Source: a bacterium (GTDB lineage Bacteria; Pseudomonadota; Gammaproteobacteria; Pseudomonadales; Moraxellaceae). From it: a DNA stretch of 64,000 nucleotides. The stretch is taken from NCBI GenBank assembly GCA_029945725.1, contig JAQSDB010000003.1:62001-126000 (forward strand), in the 5' to 3' direction. This document shows positions 50,144 through 59,281 of this stretch, piece by piece. Numbering within the stretch: the stretch's first letter is position 1; each line of letters begins with the position of its first letter. Under the pieces are notes generated by a model that ran no database searches, was not told where the DNA came from, and saw nothing but the letters and a program-made list of their open reading frames with translations. Position numbers and translations under genes: made by a program.

Positions 50144-50495
50144 GCGCCGGCACCTGACAGAAAAAATCCTTCCTTCATTGCACTTTTGTTGCGGGCGGCC
50201 GGCCATCCCGTCAGGTCGAGCCTTGTGGTGGCACCGGGGGTCAAACTTCTGGGCGCGCGCATGCAGCCCAACGTCCTTTTCCAGCGACAAGGCGCCTTCG
50301 CCCGGACCGGGAATGCGTTTAGACTGGCACGCACCGTATCCCCTATGTATTGCAGGCGGCTAAACGGCAGGACGCTGCGCCTCGAACCTGGCTCCGCCAG
50401 ATTTCTTTTTACTCGCTGAGGGCGCTCCTTTGGGGTGTCCGACGCAGCTTCCCGCCTCGCGGCATAACCCAACGCCGCATCCCTGAAAGTGAATT
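50144..50495 (+). other. Intergenic gap without recognised gene
   Basis: 352 bp between tetR and the EptA-like gene. Short frames exist on both strands but none has a good start, ribosome site or recognisable product. No clear terminator or CTTAA-type box is seen. It presumably holds the promoter of the lipid A operon. Confidence 0.4.
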
Positions 50496-52136
50496 ATGTT
50501 TAACCTCGAAAAGCAGTGGCATAGCCTGATCAAGCAAGCAAGCACCAGACTCAAGACGGCAGACCAGGCCCTGCACTGGCGCCCCCGCGTTACCACCTTC
50601 ATTCTTGTGGCTGCGCTGTTCAACGCGATTCTTTATCACAGGCCGCTTTACCAGTTTGCCATTGCCAACCTCGACTACTCCACGCATGGCGGTTTGCTGA
50701 CGCTGGCCACGGTGTTTTTTCTGCTGGTTTTTATCACGACCGTGATCCTGGCCCTGCTGTCACTGATCTCGCAACACCTGATCAAGCCCATTTGCATACT
50801 GGCAGCCCCCTGCAATGCGCTCGCGCTTTATTTTATCGAAACGTATGGCGTGGTGCTCGACAAGTCCATGATGGGCAATGTATTCAACACCGACTTTGCG
50901 GAGGCCAGCAGTTATTACAGCCCCCGCTTGCTGGTGTATCTGCTGGTGCTCGGCGTGGTGCCCTGCTGGTTCCTGCTCAGGGTTCATGTCCAGAAAACGC
51001 GCTTTCTCCAGCGTGCCGCGTTTTTGTTTCTTGTTTTGTTCGTCGGTGGTGGCTGGATTTATGCCGGCTCGAAAACATGGCTGTGGTTTGACAAAAACGC
51101 CAGCAAACTGGGCGGCAGGATGATGCCCTGGTCCTACGTGATCAACGCCTCGAGATACCACGTTGCGCATCTCATGGCATCGCGCACACAGACCCTGCTG
51201 CCACCGGCGCGCTTTGTGGGCAACGAAAAAACCATCGTTTTTCTGGTGATAGGAGAGTCTGCCCGGGCGAAGAACTTCTCGCTTTACGGCTACCCGCGCC
51301 TCACCAATCCCTTGCTGGCGCACTCCGGCATTGTTGCGCTGCCAGGGTCTCGCGCCTGTGCCACCTACACCACGGCAGCGGTGCTTTGCATACTCTCCCC
51401 CGTCGATACCGGCTGGCAGCTTTCCTCCTCGTATGAGCCGCTACCCAACTATCTGCAAAGACAGGGCATTGACGTCATCTGGCGTGCCAATAACTGGGGT
51501 TCACCGCCCCTCAAGGTGCAAACCTACGAACGCTCGGAAGACCTTCAGAAAGGGTGCACGGGGGATTCCTGCAACTACGATGAAGTGCTGCTGTCTGCGC
51601 TCGAGCAGCGAATCCGGTCCTCTACAAAGAACAAGATTTTTGTCGTCCTGCATCAAAGCGGCAGCCATGGCCCCTCTTACTACACCAAGTACCCGAAACA
51701 GTTCGAGGTGTTCAAGCCCGCCTGCCAGTCCGTTGACCTGCACCAGTGCTCGAATGCAGAACTGGTGAATGCCTATGACAATACCATCCTGTACACGGAT
51801 GATTTCCTGTACCGGGCGATTGGGCTGCTAAAGAATTTTCAAAATACTGCCACAATGTTGATGTACCTTTCCGATCATGGCGAGTCTTTGGGCGAGCATG
51901 GCCTGTACCTGCATGGAACCCCCTATTCCATTGCTCCCGACGTACAGAAGGACATTCCTTTCCTGGTCTGGATGTCTGACACATTCAAGCAGAAAAACGG
52001 GGCACCGATAGCTCCGCTGGTTCGGCAAACCAGTTATTCGCAGGCAAATGTATTTCACAGCGTCATGGGGGCCTTCGACATGCGCAGTGAGATCTATAAC
52101 CACCAGCTGGATATTTTCAGTCGCGATACCCAATAG
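50496..52136 (+). CDS. eptA: Lipid A phosphoethanolamine transferase, EptA-like
   Basis: A 546-residue inner-membrane enzyme adding phosphoethanolamine to lipid A. The N-terminal part has five helices (to about 190). The periplasmic alkaline-phosphatase-like domain has FLVIGESARAKNFSLYGYPRLTNP, the candidate nucleophile Thr region ACATYTTAAVLC, then VVLHQSGSHGPSYYTKYP and YLSDHGESLGEHGLYLHG, whose Asp and His bind zinc. Modification lowers negative surface charge and gives cationic peptide resistance. It lies 8 bp before a PAP2 phosphatase gene, with which it probably works. Confidence 0.93.
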   Translation: MFNLEKQWHSLIKQASTRLKTADQALHWRPRVTTFILVAALFNAILYHRPLYQFAIANLDYSTHGGLLTLATVFFLLVFITTVILALLSLISQHLIKPICILAAPCNALALYFIETYGVVLDKSMMGNVFNTDFAEASSYYSPRLLVYLLVLGVVPCWFLLRVHVQKTRFLQRAAFLFLVLFVGGGWIYAGSKTWLWFDKNASKLGGRMMPWSYVINASRYHVAHLMASRTQTLLPPARFVGNEKTIVFLVIGESARAKNFSLYGYPRLTNPLLAHSGIVALPGSRACATYTTAAVLCILSPVDTGWQLSSSYEPLPNYLQRQGIDVIWRANNWGSPPLKVQTYERSEDLQKGCTGDSCNYDEVLLSALEQRIRSSTKNKIFVVLHQSGSHGPSYYTKYPKQFEVFKPACQSVDLHQCSNAELVNAYDNTILYTDDFLYRAIGLLKNFQNTATMLMYLSDHGESLGEHGLYLHGTPYSIAPDVQKDIPFLVWMSDTFKQKNGAPIAPLVRQTSYSQANVFHSVMGAFDMRSEIYNHQLDIFSRDTQ

Positions 52137-52144
52137 GCGGGATT

Positions 52145-52714
52145 ATGTGGTCATTAATGCGGCGGGCGTATGCCCAAACCACGATACCCAAGCGCGTCGT
52201 TTTTGCTTGTGTCATTGGCTTTATTTTTTGCCTGCTGGCCCCCGTCAACCTGCAAAGCTATGGTCACCCCAGCAATAACGAGGTGGTCGTCTTCAATGAC
52301 AGCTATCTCCGCTTTACCAATACTGCGGTGCAGATCGCCATCCCCGTCCTGCTGGCAGACAAGATCGGCATGATGCAGCTCGTTTATGTGGGGATTTCAA
52401 CGACCGTGGCGACGCAAGGACTCAAGCGCATCCTGGATAAATGGGAAATATGGGGAACACAACTGGGCGAAAGACCCAAGGGGCCCACCAAGCGGCACAA
52501 CATGCCTTCAGGCCACTCCTCGATGGCAGCTTGTGCCGTCTACTTTGTGTGCCGGCGATACGGGTTCGTTCACGCGCTCTACCTCACGCCCATCATGCTG
52601 CTGACCATGTATTCCCGTGTCGCGCTCAATGACCACACGGTTACTGCCGTGATTGCCGGCGCGCTTATCGGTTTTTTAATGGCCGCCATTTTTACGTCAA
52701 AACGCATCGCATGA
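52145..52714 (+). CDS. PAP2-family phosphatase, LpxE-like
   Basis: A 189-residue membrane phosphatase with four to five helices and the three PAP2 motifs: KRILDKWEIW-x-ERPKGPTKRH region, PSGHSS, and SRVALNDHT. Members next to EptA (LpxE in Helicobacter and others) remove the lipid A 1-phosphate so that EptA can modify the site. Undecaprenyl-diphosphate or PG-phosphate phosphatase are alternatives. It follows the eptA gene by 8 bp. Assignment to lipid A rests on context. Confidence 0.82.
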   Translation: MWSLMRRAYAQTTIPKRVVFACVIGFIFCLLAPVNLQSYGHPSNNEVVVFNDSYLRFTNTAVQIAIPVLLADKIGMMQLVYVGISTTVATQGLKRILDKWEIWGTQLGERPKGPTKRHNMPSGHSSMAACAVYFVCRRYGFVHALYLTPIMLLTMYSRVALNDHTVTAVIAGALIGFLMAAIFTSKRIA

Positions 52715-52761
52715 GCACGCGACAAGCGACGCTGGTTTATTGCCCAACCGTCATTCCCCCG

Positions 52762-52998
52762 TTACTGCGCAAAAGGTCTGGCGAAATCCACCTCGCGCTT
52801 GCAGCCCCGGGAAAATTCATTCTCACCGCGGCACTTCCCCTTGTTCGTCACCTCATTGTCCAGTGCCCAGCGATAGCCCGAGGCGCACGCCCCCTGACAA
52901 TCGGGGCCGGGATTGAAGCTTGATTTTTTGTCGGCCCCGGGAGGTCCGGAGCAGGCGGCCAGCAACAGCAGGGCGGCAAAAGCACCGATGAGTTTCAT
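52762..52998 (-). CDS. Small Cys-rich lipoprotein, unknown function
   Basis: A 78-residue protein with a lipoprotein signal ending in LLAAC (Cys about 17). The mature part has four more cysteines (PDCQGACASGY, GKCRGENEFSRGCKRE), likely forming two disulfides. Not recognised. ATG 52998 is chosen because it begins the signal peptide; the frame opens earlier. Convergent with the LpxE-like gene. Confidence 0.6.
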   Translation of the reverse strand: MKLIGAFAALLLLAACSGPPGADKKSSFNPGPDCQGACASGYRWALDNEVTNKGKCRGENEFSRGCKREVDFARPFAQ

Positions 52999-53139
52999 GA
53001 GGGTCACCCGGTCTCGCACGCAGGAAGTACGGTCACTGTATCCCGCCGCGCCCTGCGCAAACTGCGCCAGCAATCACACCCCTGGCGCAAGCCAAAAGCC
53101 TGCAAGCTCGCTGCCCGTGCCTTGCTGTCACGCATAAAA

Positions 53140-53167
53140 AAGCCGGCAGCTTCTCGCTGCCGGCTTT
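53140..53167 (+). terminator. Terminator of the Ig-like lipoprotein gene
   Basis: AGCCGGCAGC-TTCTC-GCTGCCGGCT with flanking A- and T-runs, 18 bp from the minus-strand stop at 53185. It may act in both directions. Confidence 0.85.
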
Positions 53168-53184
53168 TAAATCATCATCATTGA

Positions 53185-56160
53185 TCAGGGCTTGACGGGA
53201 CTGGAGACACCCTCCATCTGCAGGGTTCCGGCAGGAATGCGCAGGCTGATGGTGCCCGCCGGCAAAAAGGAGAGTGCTGTCAGGGAGACGTTGATGTTCA
53301 CATCGGCGGTATTTTTCAGCGCAACCTTCATGCGGCCATCGGGCAGGAATGTCACCGGACCGGCTACCGAGACCGTCAGTGGATAGCTGTAAAGATTGTG
53401 CGCGATCGGAATGCCCATCAGGCTCGGCGCCAGCTCCGGTTCGTCCAGATACAGATCCAGGGTCGCGGCAAGTTGCAGGCCGCTGCCATGGTTGGTGATG
53501 TACGCCGTGACAGGCAGCTCGCGCGTGTTGCCGTTAGCCGGGTTGGGCGCATAACGGATGCGCATGACCTGGGGACCGGTGGCCGAAGTGATGGTGCCAA
53601 AAGCGCTGTTGGCATACACGTCCACACTGGAGGCAACGATGCGGGTGGGACTGATCAGGACCTTGACGCCATCCGCAACAGCATCGTAACCGGCCACTTC
53701 GGCATCCAGGGTGTTGCTCAGATAAAGGAACTGTTTCTCCGGGCAGGAACTCCCGACCGCGCAACCAATATTGGAACCGGTCACCAGTCCCGTTTGCCCG
53801 GTGGTGATGATGCGGGAGCCGTTGACCGCGACAAACACGCCGCCGCCCGTATCCGTCGGGCCGTATTCGCCGGCATCGTGCACGAAGCTGGCATTCACAT
53901 CGGAAGCCGGCAGGCCGCGCAGGCGCTGCAGCACGGTCGCAGTCGGCGCCACACCCCGGAACAGGACGACCATGTTCGGGCCGCCACCGGTGGCAGCGGG
54001 AGCATTAGCAGCGGCCTGTGCGAGTGATTGTGTTTGCAGCGGCAGGCCGTTGCTGCCGCAGATGGCCGTACTGCTGTTGCAGACGCTGGAGCTGCCGCTG
54101 CCATTGGAGACCAGTGTGTAGCGATAAAGGCGGTTCACGATCCAGGGCGCGTCCGGGCTGAAGCGCAGCGCTTGCGGCGCAACCTCCAGATGCCCCGGCA
54201 CGGGGGTCCAGCTGCTGCCGTTGCTGCTGGTTTCCACCTTGAAGGTGGTGCCCGTGATGCTGGCGCCATTCATGCTTTGCGAGAACTGCACCTGTATGGC
54301 CCGATCCGTCGCCAGATCGGGCAGCGGCAATACATCGTCGCTGCCGCTGCCACCGGCACAGCGCCCCTGCGTACCGGCCGGACCGTTGCTGCCGATGGTG
54401 ACCGCGGCGCCGGTGCTGACGCAGGGATAGCCGGGATAGGCAGCCAGCACGACGGGCGCGCGGCTTGCCGGGCTGGCCAGTGCCGTCATGGCGAAGGTTT
54501 TGCTGTAGGCCTGGTCCAGTGCGTTGCCGGCAATATCCTTGAGGTCGGTGCTGAGCTCGACGGTATAGCTGGCATTGTGGGCCAGTGCGGTTTGCGGCTG
54601 CAGCACAATGCTGGAGCCATCGGCGCGCCAGCTGAAGGGTTCGGCGATGACGCCCTTCAGGAACCGGAGTGAGGCGGCATTGATGGTGGCCGGGTCCAGG
54701 GGTTCGGTGAACGTCAGGATGACGGGATCACCCGGACGTGCACGCGCGGCCTCGTCGCCCGGCACCCACGACTGCAGCGAGGGCGCCGTGCTGTCGACCG
54801 CCGGCGCCGGCGCATGATTCTGGTCCTGATAACCCTCGAGATGGAACGACAGCACACCGGCCGCCTGATCCAGGCCCAGTACATCAAGCTCCACGACGCC
54901 GACGGCATCCATCACCAGCTTGCCGTTTTTCACAATGGCGGTACCCACCACATCCACATGCAGGATGTTCTGGTTAAAGGCGCCATTGGAGGGGGAGTCG
55001 GCGGCCGACATGGCCACATCCATGGTCAGGTATACCTGCCGCGGGGCATCGACGGCCTTGCTGTAGGGATTGTCGGTCATGTAGCCGTTGGCATCGGAAA
55101 TGATGTCGACGCGAATGGCACCGGAATTCAGCGACGCCGGTACCGTGCCCACCAGCATCACGTCAACGGCCGATCCGCTCAGCAGGTTGCCGCGCTTTAC
55201 GCGCAGCGGAGTGGTGTGCGGGTAATGCGGCACGAACGCAAGCTCGGCATAAAGATTGCCGCTTTGCTGCGAGGCGCTGTTGTTACCCAGCAGGGTCGAT
55301 GCGATGGGAACCTTGTTGATGATTTCTCCCGTGAGCGTCGACACCATGCCCGAGGCCGGTGCTTCCAGCGCCATGGTGGCGCGCGGATTTGAATCCAGCG
55401 GCGTGAAGCTGCGGCTGACGGCGGTCAGCGGATCACCCAGTGCGCTCTTGATGCCGCTGCCCAGTTGCAGGGTGTATTGCTGGCCGGGGACGAGATCGTC
55501 TTTGGGATCGATGGTGAGCAGGCGGTTGCTGGCAAAAATACGAGCCGGCACGAGCGTATTGCTGCTGTCGACCAGACTGAAGGTAGTGCCGGGCCCGGTG
55601 CCGTATTGCAGGGTCCGCTGATCAATAGGCTGATTGAACTGCAGGCGCAGCGACGAAAAATCCATCAGCGGGAAACTGCTTTGCACCGGCAGGGATCGTT
55701 CCAGTACAAAAACCGCAGGATTGCTGCCGCTGGCGACCAGATTGCGCGAACCCTTGTTGGCGGGGCGCGTACTGAAACTGATCGGCACTGGCGTGATATT
55801 GCCGTCGGCACTGGCGAGATTGCTCCAGGCCACGGCATAACTCGCATTTTCGACAAGCCGGCTGGTGGGGGTGAGAACAACGCCACGGCCTTCATCCACT
55901 GTTTTTACCGTGAAATCCGGATTGCCCGGCCCGGTCAGGGTGAAGTGCGGTTTCAGTGCGGCCGGCGTGCTGTCGGAAAGCTTGTCCGCGAAATGCAGTA
56001 CCACGGGAGCCGTGGGAGCAATCAGGGTCTGTCCGTCATAGGGATAGGCATAAACCAGATGGTTGCGGGGTGACCACGAGGCGGGAATGGTGGCTGTCTG
56101 CTTGTCGCCACAGGCGATGAGCAGGCAGGCGAGCAATGCCGTAACAAGGAACTTGTGCAT
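53185..56160 (-). CDS. Large Ig-like (Big_5) surface lipoprotein
   Basis: A 991-residue lipoprotein with lipobox LIAC (Cys about 17). It is built from several bacterial Ig-like domains of the Big_5/SbsA type, recognisable by repeated phrases: APVVLHFADKLSDSTPAALKPHF, SLRLQFNQPIDQRTL, DPVILTFTEPLDPATINAASLRFL with YTVELSTDLKDIAGNALD, and IQVQFSQSMNGASITG. The C-terminal third lacks the pattern and has Ser/Gly-rich linkers and scattered cysteines. No lipase GxSxG is visible. It starts 10 bp after the FadL-like porin gene. A surface partner of the porin, as VolA is of FadL in vibrios, is a reasonable analogy. Confidence 0.82.
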   Translation of the reverse strand: MHKFLVTALLACLLIACGDKQTATIPASWSPRNHLVYAYPYDGQTLIAPTAPVVLHFADKLSDSTPAALKPHFTLTGPGNPDFTVKTVDEGRGVVLTPTSRLVENASYAVAWSNLASADGNITPVPISFSTRPANKGSRNLVASGSNPAVFVLERSLPVQSSFPLMDFSSLRLQFNQPIDQRTLQYGTGPGTTFSLVDSSNTLVPARIFASNRLLTIDPKDDLVPGQQYTLQLGSGIKSALGDPLTAVSRSFTPLDSNPRATMALEAPASGMVSTLTGEIINKVPIASTLLGNNSASQQSGNLYAELAFVPHYPHTTPLRVKRGNLLSGSAVDVMLVGTVPASLNSGAIRVDIISDANGYMTDNPYSKAVDAPRQVYLTMDVAMSAADSPSNGAFNQNILHVDVVGTAIVKNGKLVMDAVGVVELDVLGLDQAAGVLSFHLEGYQDQNHAPAPAVDSTAPSLQSWVPGDEAARARPGDPVILTFTEPLDPATINAASLRFLKGVIAEPFSWRADGSSIVLQPQTALAHNASYTVELSTDLKDIAGNALDQAYSKTFAMTALASPASRAPVVLAAYPGYPCVSTGAAVTIGSNGPAGTQGRCAGGSGSDDVLPLPDLATDRAIQVQFSQSMNGASITGTTFKVETSSNGSSWTPVPGHLEVAPQALRFSPDAPWIVNRLYRYTLVSNGSGSSSVCNSSTAICGSNGLPLQTQSLAQAAANAPAATGGGPNMVVLFRGVAPTATVLQRLRGLPASDVNASFVHDAGEYGPTDTGGGVFVAVNGSRIITTGQTGLVTGSNIGCAVGSSCPEKQFLYLSNTLDAEVAGYDAVADGVKVLISPTRIVASSVDVYANSAFGTITSATGPQVMRIRYAPNPANGNTRELPVTAYITNHGSGLQLAATLDLYLDEPELAPSLMGIPIAHNLYSYPLTVSVAGPVTFLPDGRMKVALKNTADVNINVSLTALSFLPAGTISLRIPAGTLQMEGVSSPVKP

Positions 56161-56170
56161 GACAACCTCC

Positions 56171-57505
56171 TCAGAACTTCAGCGTCATGGAAGCCACCAG
56201 CACATTCACTGTGCCACCGGTTTTTATCGTTTCATACGGCGCGCCATTGTTGACCTGGCTGGAGGTCAGCTGGAACTGGCGGTCCTTGAGCAAATGCATC
56301 TGGTAGCCGAGATCAAAGCGCACCGGAAAGGCAAACACCCACGGGTCCTTGAATTCGGCGCTCGCCCCCAGGCCGATGATGTAACGGTCATTGTCGAGAT
56401 AATTCACATCAAGTGAGCGATCCGACTCCAGTGCTGACGGTTCGTAAGCCAGGCCGCCGGTAAGGGCAATGCTTTCATTGAGCTTGAATTCTGCGCCGAC
56501 ACGCGGGATCACGACGTCCCTGAAGCTCAGCCTGGCCTGATCACGAATGGTGTCGCCCTGGAATTGACCGGCCAGCTTTGACCACTGCTGGTATTCGGCG
56601 GTGGCACCCGCGCGGAAACGCTCGCCCTTGTATTGCATGCCGAGGCTGTAGATATTCGGCTGATACGCGTCGAGGGTATTGATGGCAAGATTAAGTCCGG
56701 GCGGCGGAACCGTGCCGGGTATGACGGCATTGGCCGTGACTCTGGTCTGGGTATTGGAAAAAGCCTTGTAGGCCAGGGCGGTTTCCCAGCCCTTGAGCCA
56801 GCAACTGCTGTCCGGACACAACGTTTGTCCCCAGTCGATGCTCACGCCCGCAATGGGACGCATCACCGGCTTGGCATTGACCTGCAGGTTTTCGTATTGC
56901 GTATTGCCCGCCAGATCGGTTTGCGCCGTCATGGTGGCATCGGCATGCAGGGTCACGCGCAGGGAAGCGCCTGCATCAATCCCGCGCCATATTTTGGTGC
57001 CGCCACCCACCGTGAGAAAAAGCGGCTGCCTGCCGTACTGGAAATACTGCCCCTGAACCGATGTGCCGGATTGAAAAGCCAGCATCTGTCGCCCGTATTT
57101 CTCCACACCGATCATGACGCCCAGATACAGCGGATGTTCCGTTTTGGTCAGCGAGCTGAGATTGGTTTTCATGCCAAGCAGCACCTGCTCACTCGGATCA
57201 ATCGGCAGCACATTGCCCTGACGGTTCAGTGGCGCCGAACCACCCTGGCTGTCGGCACTGATGCTGTGGTCCGCATAGAGCAGGCCACCCGTGAGTTCAC
57301 CACGAGGGTCGGCCGTGAGATAGGCCGGGTTGTAATACACGGCCGAGACATCAGGATTGAACAGGGACAGTGCCTGTGCGCTGGCAACATCGCGGGGCAA
57401 AATACCGTAGGTGGTGGCGATATTGCCTTGTCCGGCAAAAGAGGAAGAGGAGGCAAGCGCAATGGCGCCAGCCAGCAGTCGTGCTGAACGGTGGATGGTG
57501 AACAT
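56171..57505 (-). CDS. FadL/OmpP1-like outer-membrane transport protein
   Basis: A 444-residue barrel protein with a signal peptide (about 1-24, FAGQ). GQGNIATTYGILPRDVASAQALSLFNPDVSAVYYNPAYL matches the hatch start of FadL-like channels for hydrophobic compounds. The C-terminus ends VLVASMTLKF, with the terminal Phe of barrels. A Cys pair sits in CPDSSCWLKGWE. ATG 57505 follows AGAGGGA; the frame is open upstream but without a signal. It is first gene of a two-gene unit with the Ig-like lipoprotein. Confidence 0.85.
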   Translation of the reverse strand: MFTIHRSARLLAGAIALASSSSFAGQGNIATTYGILPRDVASAQALSLFNPDVSAVYYNPAYLTADPRGELTGGLLYADHSISADSQGGSAPLNRQGNVLPIDPSEQVLLGMKTNLSSLTKTEHPLYLGVMIGVEKYGRQMLAFQSGTSVQGQYFQYGRQPLFLTVGGGTKIWRGIDAGASLRVTLHADATMTAQTDLAGNTQYENLQVNAKPVMRPIAGVSIDWGQTLCPDSSCWLKGWETALAYKAFSNTQTRVTANAVIPGTVPPPGLNLAINTLDAYQPNIYSLGMQYKGERFRAGATAEYQQWSKLAGQFQGDTIRDQARLSFRDVVIPRVGAEFKLNESIALTGGLAYEPSALESDRSLDVNYLDNDRYIIGLGASAEFKDPWVFAFPVRFDLGYQMHLLKDRQFQLTSSQVNNGAPYETIKTGGTVNVLVASMTLKF

Positions 57506-57896
57506 CTGGAAATCCCTCTGTGTGTTCGTTTTTTTTATGAGCCGTATTAATGCATCTTCCCGGGAAACCAGAAAAAAACTGGCGGAAAGATATGCGTTAC
57601 GGTCTGTCCGTGAATCTGGGGCAAGAGAGCGCAATTGACTGTAAGGTCATCACAGCGGATTGGTGAACCAAGGTAGAGATTTGTGGCAAAAATATAACTC
57701 GCGGGACGATGCTCAGACTTTCAGGGAATTGAGCACGTGCTGCTTATATTTTATTGCCGAAAAAACGCCAAGCGCGCAACAAAAAAGACCCACAGTTTGT
57801 GTGCCTTTTTGTTTTACGCGCCTGATGAAAACAGAAGGGATTAAACCTGCGCGCACCCGTGATCCGCACCGGGAAATACAAACCGCTTCACGCCGC
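57506..57896 (-). other. Intergenic region with imperfect terminator
   Basis: 391 bp, lower GC than the flanks, without a credible gene. An imperfect hairpin with A- and T-runs at about 57780-57811 (AAAAAGACCCACA, complement-like TGTGTGCCTTTTT) may stop the LpxR-like gene (-). The remainder probably holds the promoter of the FadL-like gene. Confidence 0.45.
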
Positions 57897-59015
57897 TCAA
57901 AAATACCGGGTGATGAAAATGCGGCCCCACACCAGCGGACGGTCGCCGGGTTCCACACGCAGCTCGGAGGTCTGGTAGCGCAGTTCCCAGCTCAGCCAGT
58001 AATCATCGCTGAGCTGGCCGGTGACGCCCAGCCAGGCTTCGGCCATGACCGGCCGGATATCATCGGGGCCATAAGTGAGATCACTGTGGCGAAACTGGCC
58101 CTGCAGGAAAACGTTGTAGGGTCGCACTTTCAGCTTGCCGCCCACGAAGGCGTACAGCTCGCGGCCGGACCGGACCTGCCCGGGCGCGAGCCCGGTGGCA
58201 GGCTGTGAAAAATATTCGGTGCGGTCGGGAGAAAAACTCCACCACGGCGTGGTGATGGTGCCCCAGCGCGCAGAGAGCGCGACGCTGGCATCGGTAATAA
58301 AACCGGCACCGGCCTCGAAGGAAGGTTTTATTTCATAGCGCGCATATTGGTTCTCGCCGCTCGCCAGCAAATGCTGGCGCACATAGCTGTAACGCAAGGT
58401 TGGTTCGCCGCCATGGGAAACCTGATGGCTCCATGCCTCGGGCGTATCCGAGCCTATCGCCCGGTGAAAAATCCTCTGCGCTCCCGGCACCAGCGTCGAT
58501 CCCAGCACGCCAAGAGTAAGTGTGCTCAGTTGCGCGCTATCGGGATTTTTTTCATCGAGACTCAGGCGCGAGTTGGCCAGATAAATCAGCGCCGCGTAGG
58601 GGCGGTCTCCGGGAATAACGCTGGTGACCAGAATATCGCCGGGCGTAAAAGCGGCAACACCAAGCTGCAGGCTGTGCGTCTGGTAAATGCCGGCTTCGTG
58701 GTTTTCCACCGGCAGGCCAGCCGTATTATCGATAATGCCGAGCAGGGAATCGGCCGAGACCGGCCAGGTGGCGGCACGATGACCCGTCAGCGTAAAGGAA
58801 ATGCCGCCGGTGTAATCGCGGTCACGCGGGCGCGGCGTGAGAATGTCGTTATCGAGATACACAGACCAGCCGGTGCTGTCCGGCTCTGTCAGCATGGTGG
58901 TGCCCGTGCTGCCCTGCACACGTGCGCTGTCTTCTTGCGCGCGGACGGCGGTGGCAGGCAACAGCACCACAAAAGCAATCAGCAACACGGCGGGCAACGG
59001 CTTTCTGCGCTTCAT
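57897..59015 (-). CDS. lpxR: Lipid A deacylase LpxR-like (DUF2219)
   Basis: A 372-residue outer-membrane barrel with signal peptide (about 1-26, VRAQ). Family signatures: STGWSVYLDNDILTP with the Asn-Asp pair, DRDYTGGISFTLTG, GIYQTHSLQLGVAAFTPGD with the candidate catalytic His, GDRPYAALIYL, and a C-terminal Phe (FITRYF). LpxR removes the 3'-acyloxyacyl chain of lipid A in a calcium-dependent way. It stands alone but 5 kb from the EptA/LpxE-like pair, giving three lipid A modifiers within 9 kb. Confidence 0.88.
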   Translation of the reverse strand: MKRRKPLPAVLLIAFVVLLPATAVRAQEDSARVQGSTGTTMLTEPDSTGWSVYLDNDILTPRPRDRDYTGGISFTLTGHRAATWPVSADSLLGIIDNTAGLPVENHEAGIYQTHSLQLGVAAFTPGDILVTSVIPGDRPYAALIYLANSRLSLDEKNPDSAQLSTLTLGVLGSTLVPGAQRIFHRAIGSDTPEAWSHQVSHGGEPTLRYSYVRQHLLASGENQYARYEIKPSFEAGAGFITDASVALSARWGTITTPWWSFSPDRTEYFSQPATGLAPGQVRSGRELYAFVGGKLKVRPYNVFLQGQFRHSDLTYGPDDIRPVMAEAWLGVTGQLSDDYWLSWELRYQTSELRVEPGDRPLVWGRIFITRYF

Positions 59016-59281
59016 GATCCCTCGGTATCCCTGGCGCCATGAGGTGCCGCGAGGATGCGTACCCGTGCTTGCTGTATTGAAAGCACGTCAAGATGAATGA
59101 ATACCAGAGGCAGGCTCGGGACAAAAGGGGAAGACAGGAGTTTTCAGGCCGCCGCAGACTGAAAAAATGAGAAGGTGGTGGCAACGGCGTGCATTCGGGC
59201 AATGCTACTGCCCTGCACACGACGACTCGCATGCTATTCACATGGCGATTAATACGACCACTCTGTGTCCCGGATAAAAAC

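Noticed and set aside
50144-50495. PmrA-type box before the EptA-like gene
   Set aside because: No pair of CTTAA-like hexamers with 5-bp spacing was found, so control by the regulator at 22.7 kb is not supported.
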